From assembly GCF_035943795.1 (NCBI RefSeq), contig NZ_DASZBY010000083.1, forward strand, positions 1 through 64,000: DNA of 64,000 nucleotides, written 5' to 3'. The DNA comes from Aliidongia sp035943795. GTDB taxonomy: Bacteria > Pseudomonadota > Alphaproteobacteria > ATCC43930 > CGMCC-115725. The notes under the pieces were generated by a model. The model made no database searches, was not told the origin of the DNA, and saw only the letters and a program-made list of their open reading frames with translations. Below are positions 23,940-30,259 of this stretch, piece after piece (positions within the stretch are counted from its first letter, which is position 1; the number at the start of each line of letters is the position of its first letter). Both the position numbers and the translations under genes were made by a program.

Positions 23940-24617
23940 TCAGATCGAGCCGTCGGCCTTCCTGGCCATTTTCGCCTTCAATGCGCTGAGCTCGTTCTCA
24001 ACATGGGTCGTGGCCTCCAGCTCGGCCAATTCGTCGGCGACCGACTTCTTGACGCCGATGTCGAACACCTCGACCTTGCCCTCGAGCTCGTCCAGCGCCC
24101 GCTCGACCTGCTCGAAGCGTGAGAAGGCATCGGTCACGCGCTCGTCATACAGCGTTGAGCGGATCTTGAGCCGGGTCGTCGCCGTATTGTGGCGCATCGC
24201 CATGCTCGCCTCGCGCGCCTTGGCGTCGGCCAGCTTCTGCTGCAGCTTGACCACGTCGTCGCTTTGCTTGGCGAGCCCGTCCTCGATCTGGCCCAGCTGC
24301 TTCTGCAACAGGCCGAGGTCGGTCACGACCCGCGCCTTGATCTGCAGGGCGCCCTTGGCCAGGTCCTCGCGATCCTTGGTCAACGCCAATTCGGCCTTGC
24401 CCTGCCATTCTTCGATTTCCGCCGACAGCGTGGCGATCCGGCGCTCCAGCTCGCGCTTCTCGGCGATGGTCTTCACGGTGGAAGACCGCACCTCGACCAG
24501 CGTATCTTCCATCTCCTGGATGATCAGGCGGATGATCTTCTCGGGGTCCTGCGCGCGGTCCAGGATGGAATTGATGTTCGAATTGACGATGTCGCTGATG
24601 CGCGAGAACACACCCAT
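23940..24617 (-). CDS. pspA: phage shock protein A
   Basis: A 225-residue PspA/IM30 protein, coiled-coil along almost its whole length (MGVFSRISDIVNSNINSILD amphipathic N-helix, then DPEKIIRLIIQEMEDTLVEV). It binds stressed inner membrane to reduce proton leakage and, when free, inhibits PspF. The start at 24617 has a GAGGAG ribosome site. It is the first gene of pspABC, preceded by a sigma-54 promoter. Confidence 0.95.
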   Translation of the reverse strand: MGVFSRISDIVNSNINSILDRAQDPEKIIRLIIQEMEDTLVEVRSSTVKTIAEKRELERRIATLSAEIEEWQGKAELALTKDREDLAKGALQIKARVVTDLGLLQKQLGQIEDGLAKQSDDVVKLQQKLADAKAREASMAMRHNTATTRLKIRSTLYDERVTDAFSRFEQVERALDELEGKVEVFDIGVKKSVADELAELEATTHVENELSALKAKMARKADGSI

Positions 24618-24677
24618 GTTACCGCTCCTCTGATACCTCGGCGGCGACCATACCGGCACCGCCCTCTTCAGCCATAT

Positions 24678-24694
24678 TTCACGTCCTGTGCCAA
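24678..24694 (-). promoter_or_regulatory. sigma-54 promoter of pspA
   Basis: On the minus strand TTGGCAC-N5-GTGAA gives the -24 GG and a -12 GA at the correct 10-bp spacing. As I recall it, the E. coli pspA promoter also departs from GC at -12 (GG-N10-GT). The predicted start is near 24668, leaving a ~50-nt leader to pspA. Confidence 0.7.
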
Positions 24695-24720
24695 CAGGGA
24701 TCTGTCCCACAACCTGTTGG
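24691..24720. repeat. nested inverted repeat overlapping the pspA -24 element
   Basis: CCAACAGG (24691-24698) and CCTGTTGG (24713-24720) are perfect inverted arms enclosing a second GGGA-TCTG-TCCC hairpin (24697-24708). The left arm includes the -24 GG of the promoter, so a protein bound here would compete with RNA polymerase. Confidence 0.5.
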
Positions 24721-24765
24721 AATCGCTTTCTTTCGCGGGCGGCTTGCGAAGGAGTACATCGCGCT

Positions 24766-24802
24766 GTAGCGTGATCGGCGATTAATTGGCGAATCTCGCT
24801 AC
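24766..24802. promoter_or_regulatory. PspF upstream activating sequence (dyad)
   Basis: GTAGCG (24766-24771) and CGCTAC (24797-24802) are the ends of a long imperfect dyad centred on ATTAAT (24781-24786). Its two arms align closely (GTAGCGTGATCGGCG versus GTAGCGAGATTCGCC). The centre lies about 116 bp upstream of the predicted pspA start and about 40 bp upstream of pspF, ideal for activating pspA and repressing pspF. Confidence 0.6.
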
Positions 24803-24822
24803 CGCCTGGAGCCCCTGCCCCG

Positions 24823-25869
24823 ATGCCGATGGACATTCCCGAGCTGCCGAGCCCGCTCGGCAGAAGCCCGAGCTTCCTTGCGACCATGTCGGCGATCTCG
24901 CTGCTGGCGCCGCTCGGCAAGCCGGTGCTGGTGATCGGCGAGCGCGGCACCGGCAAGGAGCTTGTGGCGTCGCGCCTGCACTACCTGTCGCCGCGCTGGA
25001 ACCAGCCGTTCGTCAAGCTGAACTGCGCAGCACTCTCGGAAAGCCTGCTCGAGGCCGAGCTGTTCGGCCATGAGGCCGGATCCTTCACCGGGGCGCAGAA
25101 ACGGCGGGTCGGCCGGTTCGAGCTGGCCCATCGCGGCACTTTGTTCCTGGACGAGATCGCGAATGCGCCGATGACCGTGCAGGAGACCATCCTGCGCGTG
25201 GTCGAATATGGCACGTTCGAGCGGGTCGGCGGCAGCGAGACGGTCAGGGTCGACGTGCGGCTGGTGGCGGCGACCAACGTCGACCTGCCCGCCATGGCAG
25301 CGGCCGGCAAGTTCCGCGCGGATCTGCTGGATCGCCTGGCGTTCGACGTCGTCACCCTGCCGCCCTTGCGTCATCGCCCGGAGGACCTGGAGCTGCTGGC
25401 CGAGCACATGGCGCTCGAAATGACCAAGGAGCTGAAGCGCGACGTCTTTCCCGGCTTCACCCAGCGCGCCATCGACCAGCTGACCGAATATGAGTGGCCC
25501 GGCAACGTGCGCGAACTGAAGAATGTCATCGAGCGCGCGATCTATCGGGCGACCGACCTGGATGAACCGATCGACCGCATCGTGTTCGACCCGTTCGCCT
25601 CGCCCTGGCGCCCGGGTGGGATGCCGGCGGCCACGACGATTGCGCCGGTTGCCGCTGCTGCAGCGCAGACGCCTGCTGCACCCCCCGCGCCGATCATCCC
25701 GACCGGCGCCTATGATTTCTGCGAACACATCCGACTGTACGAGCGCGAGTTGTTGAAGCGCGCGCTGGAGGCGAATGCGCATCATCAGAAGAACACGGCG
25801 AAATACCTGGAGATGACCTACCACCAGCTCCGCGCGCAACTGCGCAAGCACGGGCTGATCGGAGGGTAG
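24823..25869 (+). CDS. pspF: phage shock operon transcriptional activator, sigma-54-dependent
   Basis: A 348-residue bacterial enhancer-binding protein lacking a receiver domain, like PspF. The AAA+ domain shows Walker A GERGTGKE, L1 loop GSFTGA (an A-to-S variant of GAFTGA), Walker B GTLFLDEI, the arginine-finger region FRADLLDRLAFDV and sensor II WPGNVRELKN. An Ala/Pro-rich linker (~270-295) leads to a Fis-type HTH (NTAKYLEMTYHQLRAQLRKH). It is divergent from pspABC, with the UAS between. Free PspA is expected to restrain it through the AAA+ surface. Confidence 0.93.
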   Translation: MPMDIPELPSPLGRSPSFLATMSAISLLAPLGKPVLVIGERGTGKELVASRLHYLSPRWNQPFVKLNCAALSESLLEAELFGHEAGSFTGAQKRRVGRFELAHRGTLFLDEIANAPMTVQETILRVVEYGTFERVGGSETVRVDVRLVAATNVDLPAMAAAGKFRADLLDRLAFDVVTLPPLRHRPEDLELLAEHMALEMTKELKRDVFPGFTQRAIDQLTEYEWPGNVRELKNVIERAIYRATDLDEPIDRIVFDPFASPWRPGGMPAATTIAPVAAAAAQTPAAPPAPIIPTGAYDFCEHIRLYERELLKRALEANAHHQKNTAKYLEMTYHQLRAQLRKHGLIGG

Positions 25870-25882
25870 CAATCCGCCCCAA

Positions 25883-26000
25883 ACCGTCACCCCCGGGACT
25901 CGACGCGGGGGGGTCTACGCGGCGGGCAATTCGCCAAATCCTCAGTGAGCGATCCGGCGGAAAGGCGTGGATCCCCGGGTCGGGCCCGGGGATGACGGTA
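25883..26000. repeat. pair of inverted REP-like elements
   Basis: Two copies of one palindromic element face each other. Copy 1 is ACCGTCACCCCCGGG followed by ACTCGACGCGGGGG (25883-25912). Copy 2, on the opposite strand, is the complement of ACCGTCATCCCCGGGCCCG (25982-26000, with GGATCCCCGGGT before it). They occupy the gap between convergent pspF and the opp operon and resemble the widespread proteobacterial CGTCATCCCCGCG repeats. Related copies are at 57033-57164. Confidence 0.65.
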
Positions 26001-26011
26001 TGGCGAAACCC

Positions 26012-26998
26012 TTACACCTCGATGTGATGGCACGCGGCGACATGGCCCGAGCCGAAATCGCGGAGCGCCGGCATTTCCGCGGCACAGATCTCCGTCGCGC
26101 GCGGGCAACGGGTGCGGAACGGGCAGCCGGACGGCGGATTGAGCGGCGACGGCAGGTCGCCCTGCAGGCGCATGCGCGGCTTGGTCCGCTCCAGTTTCGG
26201 GTCGGGCAGCGGCACGGCCGAGATCAGGGCCTGACTGTAAGGATGCAGCGGCCGGCGATAGAAATCGTCACGCTCGGCGATCTCCATGACCTTGCCCAGA
26301 TACAGCACCATGACGCGGTGGCTGATGTGCCGGACGACGCTCAGGTTATGGGAGATGAACAGGTAGCTGAGGCCTAGCTGCTGCTGCAGCTTCATCAACA
26401 GGTTGATGATCTGCGCCTGGACCGAGACGTCCAGCGCCGAGACCGGCTCGTCGCACACCAGCAGCTTGGGCTTCAGGATCAGCGCGCGGGCGATGCCGAT
26501 GCGCTGGCACTGGCCGCCGGAGAATTCGTGCGGATAGCGGTCCATCCAGGCTTTGTTGAGGCCGACCAGCTCCATGAGATCGCCGACCTGGCGCCGCCGC
26601 TCCTCGGCGTTTTCCCGGTTCGGGAAATTCAGCAGCGGCCGCTCGATGATCTGGCGCACGGTCATGCGCGGATCGAGCGAGGCCAGCGGATCCTGGAAGA
26701 TGATCTGCATGTTGCGGCGCTCGAGCCGCAGCTCCTCGCCGCCCAGCTCCGAGAAATCCTTGCCGAGCCAGACGGTGCGGCCGCCGGTCGGCTCGACCAG
26801 GCGCAGCACGGCCCGGCACAGGGTCGACTTGCCGCAACCGGACTCGCCGACGATGCCGAGCGTCTCGCCCGGCGCCAGCTCGAAGCTGACGCCGTCGAGC
26901 GCCTTGACCCAGCGCCGCTCGCCGCCGAACAGGCTGCGGCGCTTCATCGGGAAATGGACCTTGAGGTCCTCGATCTTCAACAGCGGCTGGACGGTCAT
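26012..26998 (-). CDS. oligopeptide/dipeptide ABC transporter ATP-binding protein (OppF/DppF type)
   Basis: A 328-residue ATPase. Walker A is GESGCGKST, the Q-loop is in IIFQDPLASLDPR, the signature is FSGGQCQRIGIARAL and Walker B LLVCDEPVSALDVS. The C-terminal oligopeptide/dipeptide extension has CPFRTRCPRATEIC, whose cysteines are typical of this family and may hold an Fe-S cluster. The start at 26998 overlaps the OppD-type gene by 4 bp. It is the last gene of a four-gene operon for peptide or nickel-like uptake. Confidence 0.92.
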   Translation of the reverse strand: MTVQPLLKIEDLKVHFPMKRRSLFGGERRWVKALDGVSFELAPGETLGIVGESGCGKSTLCRAVLRLVEPTGGRTVWLGKDFSELGGEELRLERRNMQIIFQDPLASLDPRMTVRQIIERPLLNFPNRENAEERRRQVGDLMELVGLNKAWMDRYPHEFSGGQCQRIGIARALILKPKLLVCDEPVSALDVSVQAQIINLLMKLQQQLGLSYLFISHNLSVVRHISHRVMVLYLGKVMEIAERDDFYRRPLHPYSQALISAVPLPDPKLERTKPRMRLQGDLPSPLNPPSGCPFRTRCPRATEICAAEMPALRDFGSGHVAACHHIEV

Positions 26999-28005
26999 AG
27001 GGACACCACATGGCAGGCGACCGTGCGCGAGCCGTCGTCTTGGATGATCGGGCGGACGGTCTTGCACCGCGGCTCGCGCAGCGTGCAGCGCGGCTCGAAC
27101 GGGCAACCGAGCGCCGCCTTGGCGACCGCCGGCGGCTGGCCGGGGATCGTGTGCAGCTCGCCATGGGTCTGCTCGTCGAGCCGGGGCGTCGAGGCGAGCA
27201 GGCCACGGGTATAGGGGTGCTTCGGATCGGCGAACAGCGCCTCGGCCGGCCCGCTCTCCATGATGCGCCCGCCATAGAGCACGATCACCCGGTCGCACAG
27301 CGAGGCCACGACGCCCAGGTCGTGGGTGACCAGCACGACCGTCGTGCCGAGGTCGGCCGCCAGGTCCTTCATCAGGTCGAGGATCTGCGCCTGGACCGTG
27401 ACGTCGAGCGCGGTGGTCGGCTCGTCGGCGAACAGGATCGCCGGCTGGCACAACAGCGCCATCGAGATCATGACGCGCTGGCGCATGCCGCCCGAGAACT
27501 CGTGCGGATAGAGCCGGATGCGCTTGGCGGCGTCGGGAATCGACACGGCATCGAGCATCTCGATCGACCGCTTCATCGCCTCGGTCTTGCCCATTCCGCG
27601 ATGCTTGACCAGCACCTCGGTCAATTGGGTCGAGACGCGCAGGAACGGGTTGAGCGAGGTCATCGGGTCCTGGAAGATCATCGACATGGAGGCGCCGCGC
27701 AGCTTGTCGAGTTGATCGTCCTTCATGCCCAGGATTTCCTGGCCGCGCAGCTTCACGCTGCCTGATGCCGCGCCGTTCTTGGCGAGCAGGCCCATCAGGC
27801 TCATCAGGATCTGGCTCTTGCCTGAACCGGATTCGCCGACGATGCCGACGATCTCGCCGGCCTTCAGCTCGAAGCTGACCTCGTTGACGGCGGCGACCTT
27901 GCCGCTGTCGGTGCGGAATTCGACCTTGAGGTCCTTCACCTCGAGAATCGTCCCGGCCGGGCGGACCGCAGCCTCGGCCCGCACGGCAGTCTTCGTCGTC
28001 GCCAT
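26995..28005 (-). CDS. oligopeptide/dipeptide ABC transporter ATP-binding protein (OppD/DppD type)
   Basis: A 336-residue ATPase with Walker A GESGSGKSQ, Q-loop MIFQDPMTSLNPF, signature FSGGMRQRVMISMAL and Walker B ILFADEPTTALDV. The C-terminal cysteine-bearing extension reads GCPFEPRCTLREPRCK. It forms the ATPase heterodimer with the OppF-type subunit. A ~20-residue N-terminal Ala-rich extension precedes the nucleotide-binding domain. It lies 1 bp from the OppC-type gene. Confidence 0.93.
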   Translation of the reverse strand: MATTKTAVRAEAAVRPAGTILEVKDLKVEFRTDSGKVAAVNEVSFELKAGEIVGIVGESGSGKSQILMSLMGLLAKNGAASGSVKLRGQEILGMKDDQLDKLRGASMSMIFQDPMTSLNPFLRVSTQLTEVLVKHRGMGKTEAMKRSIEMLDAVSIPDAAKRIRLYPHEFSGGMRQRVMISMALLCQPAILFADEPTTALDVTVQAQILDLMKDLAADLGTTVVLVTHDLGVVASLCDRVIVLYGGRIMESGPAEALFADPKHPYTRGLLASTPRLDEQTHGELHTIPGQPPAVAKAALGCPFEPRCTLREPRCKTVRPIIQDDGSRTVACHVVSL

Positions 28006-28006
28006 G

Positions 28007-28909
28007 TCAGCGGTCCTTCGGATCGAATGCGTCGCGCAACCCGTCAGCGATGAAATTCAGGCTGAACAGGGTCGCGGCCAGGAATAGGCCGGGGACGATC
28101 AATTGCCAGGGCGCGGTGTCCATCGCCTGGGCGCCGCCGTCGATCAAGGTGCCCCAGCTGGATTGCGGCTCCTGCACGCCGAGACCGAGGTACGACAGGA
28201 AACTTTCGCCCAGGATCACCTCCGGCACGAGCAGGCTGGCATAGACGATGACCGGGCCGATCGTGTTCGGGATGATGTGCTGGCGCACGATCGCGAATGG
28301 CCGCATGCCGCCGGCGCGCGCCGCCTCGATGAATTCCTTGTGCTTCAGGCTGAGCGTTTGCCCGCGCACGATGACCGCGATGGTCAGCCACAGGAGCGCG
28401 CCGATCGCGATCAGGATCGATTCGATGCCGCGGCCCAGCACCATGGTCAGCATGATGACGAAGAACAGGAACGGCAGGCTGTAGAGCACGTCGACGATGC
28501 GCATCATGACCGTATCGACGGCGCCGCCGAAGAAGCCGGCGACGGAGCCGTAGCTGATGCCGATGGTGATCGCGACGATGGTCGCGAGCACGCCGATCAG
28601 CAGCGAGGTCCGGCCGCCTTCCAGCACGCGGGCCAGCAGGTCCCGGCCCAGATCGTCGGTGCCGAAGATGTGACCGCCCGCGAAGGCCGGCGGGATCGAG
28701 ATGCTGTCGAAATCCGACTGGTTCGGGTCGAACGGCAGGACGAACGGGCCGAAGGCGCAGGCCAGCACGATGATCGCCAGCACGACGAGGCCGACCATGG
28801 CCATCTTGTTCCGGCGCATGCGGCCGAAGCCGTCCTTGAGCTTGGACCGGCCGGCGACGGTGGCGCCATGGTCCGTCTCGTGGATGAGTTCGAATGCGGC
28901 CTCACTCAT
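28007..28909 (-). CDS. peptide ABC transporter permease (OppC/DppC type)
   Basis: A 300-residue inner-membrane permease. It has the OppC-type cytoplasmic N-terminus with RMRRNKMAMVGLVVLAIIVL, the periplasmic FGTDDLGRDLLARVLEGGRTSL motif and the EAA loop EAARAGGMRPFAIVRQHIIPN. Six membrane segments are expected. It overlaps the OppB-type gene by 8 bp. Confidence 0.93.
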   Translation of the reverse strand: MSEAAFELIHETDHGATVAGRSKLKDGFGRMRRNKMAMVGLVVLAIIVLACAFGPFVLPFDPNQSDFDSISIPPAFAGGHIFGTDDLGRDLLARVLEGGRTSLLIGVLATIVAITIGISYGSVAGFFGGAVDTVMMRIVDVLYSLPFLFFVIMLTMVLGRGIESILIAIGALLWLTIAVIVRGQTLSLKHKEFIEAARAGGMRPFAIVRQHIIPNTIGPVIVYASLLVPEVILGESFLSYLGLGVQEPQSSWGTLIDGGAQAMDTAPWQLIVPGLFLAATLFSLNFIADGLRDAFDPKDR

Positions 28910-29822
28910 AGCGCACCTTCGGGTCGACCAGCGAATACATGAGATCGACGATCAGATTGGCGATGATGATGAGCACGCCGTAGAAAATGACGGTGCCCAT
29001 CACCAGCGTATAATCGCGGTTCGACGCCGCCTCGACGAAATAGCGGCCGATGCCGGGGATGGCGAAGGCGCGCTCGATGACGACGGAGCCGGTGACGATG
29101 CCCGCGGTTGCCGGCCCCAGATAGGCGAGCGTCGGCAGCAGGCCGCCCAGCAGCGCATGTCGCGTCACGGTCAGCCGGACGCCCAGGCCCTTGGCCCGCG
29201 CGGTGCGCACATGGTTGGAGCGCAGCGACTCGATCATGCTGCCGCGCGTGAGCCGCGAGATGGCGGCGATGTTCGGCACCGACAGCGCCAGGATCGGCAG
29301 CACCTTGTGCTGCCATCCGCCGTCCCAGCCGGCGACCGGCAGCCAGCCGAGCGCGAGGCCGAAGATCAGCTGGTAGATCGGCGCGGTGACGAAGGTCGGA
29401 ATGGCGATGCCGGTCATGCCGATGGTCATGACCGTATAGTCCCAGGCGCTGTTCTGCTTCAGCGCCGCGAACGTGCCTAGAAAGATGCCGATCGTCGCCG
29501 AGATCAGCATCGCCCAGAGGCCGATCTCCAGCGAGATCGGGAAGCCGCGGAAGATCAGCTCCGACACCGTATAGTCGCGGTACTTGAAGGACGGCCCGAA
29601 ATCCAGGTGCAGCACGCCCCAGAGATAGCGGCCGAACTGCTCCGGCAGCGGCTCGTCCAGGTGATAGGCCTTGTTGAGGTTCGCCATCACCTCCGGCGTC
29701 GCCTTGCGGTTCGCGTCGAACGGACCGCCGGGGGCGATGCGGATCATGAAGAATGAAATGGCGATGATCGCGAACAAGGTCGGGATCGACACCAGAAGCC
29801 GCCGTAACAGATATCTCAGCAT
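28902..29822 (-). CDS. peptide ABC transporter permease (OppB/DppB type)
   Basis: A 306-residue permease starting MLRYLLRRLLVSIPTLFAII, the canonical OppB opening; upstream in-frame starts would add an Arg/Gly-rich tail with no counterpart in the family. It has the DEPLPEQFGRYLWGVLHLDFG region and the EAA loop TARAKGLGVRLTVTRHALLGG. It is the first gene of the operon. No substrate-binding protein precedes it: the next upstream feature on this strand is the terminator of the TonB receptor gene, so the transporter must use a binding protein encoded elsewhere. Confidence 0.92.
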   Translation of the reverse strand: MLRYLLRRLLVSIPTLFAIIAISFFMIRIAPGGPFDANRKATPEVMANLNKAYHLDEPLPEQFGRYLWGVLHLDFGPSFKYRDYTVSELIFRGFPISLEIGLWAMLISATIGIFLGTFAALKQNSAWDYTVMTIGMTGIAIPTFVTAPIYQLIFGLALGWLPVAGWDGGWQHKVLPILALSVPNIAAISRLTRGSMIESLRSNHVRTARAKGLGVRLTVTRHALLGGLLPTLAYLGPATAGIVTGSVVIERAFAIPGIGRYFVEAASNRDYTLVMGTVIFYGVLIIIANLIVDLMYSLVDPKVRYE

Positions 29823-30158
29823 GAGGTCGCTCGACCCTCTCCCGCGTCCCGTGCGGCCCGAGCCATCACCATAAGACCCGGCACCGCGCGACAACCGACC
29901 GCGCCTGGCTCCAGCCTAACAGGATATCGAGGAAACGCGCACGCCGTCCGGCCCGTGGGCATCGGACATGGGTTCTTGTTCTAGCTATCGCCCAAAGCCT
30001 GAAGACTTCGGGTGATTCATAACCGGCTCATTACCAGGACTTGACCATCGGCAGCAAGAAGCTTGGTCGTCGCGGGTCATCAAAAAGAAATGAACGGTTC
30101 GGTTTGCCTGGGAGCAGGCAATCTCAGTGAACAACCGGATCGATACATGACCGATGGC

Positions 30159-30194
30159 AAAAAGAAGCGGCACGGATCCGGAAATCCGTGCCGC
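30159..30194 (-). terminator. intrinsic terminator of the TonB-dependent receptor gene
   Basis: GCGGCACGGAT (30167-30177) and ATCCGTGCCGC (30184-30194) form a perfect 11-bp stem with a 6-nt loop, followed on the minus strand by TTCTTTTT. It is the second of two consecutive hairpins downstream of the receptor stop codon. Confidence 0.8.
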
Positions 30195-30208
30195 TCGAAG
30201 CAGATCGT

Positions 30209-30243
30209 GGGATGCCGTTTCTCAAGAGAAGAAGCGGCATCCC
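30209..30243 (-). terminator. first hairpin downstream of the TonB-dependent receptor gene
   Basis: GGGATGCCG (30209-30217) and CGGCATCCC (30235-30243) pair perfectly around a 17-nt loop, 17 bp after the receptor stop codon. It has no U-tract of its own, so it may protect the transcript end ahead of the terminator at 30159-30194. Confidence 0.5.
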
Positions 30244-30259
30244 GGATCCTGGCCTTGGC

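Larger units (their letters stand above)
29823..30258. other. intergenic region (436 bp) with hairpins, no gene seen
   Basis: I see no convincing coding frame here. It holds, from right to left, the two terminator-like hairpins of the TonB-receptor gene. It also holds a perfect TTGCCTG-GGAG-CAGGCAA hairpin (30104-30121), and presumably the promoter of the minus-strand peptide-transporter operon nearer 29823-29950. No binding-protein fragment or tRNA is evident. Confidence 0.6.

Noticed and set aside
24145..24408. A second small gene inside pspA on the same strand
   Set aside because: It is an alternative frame of the pspA coiled-coil and has no separate ribosome site.
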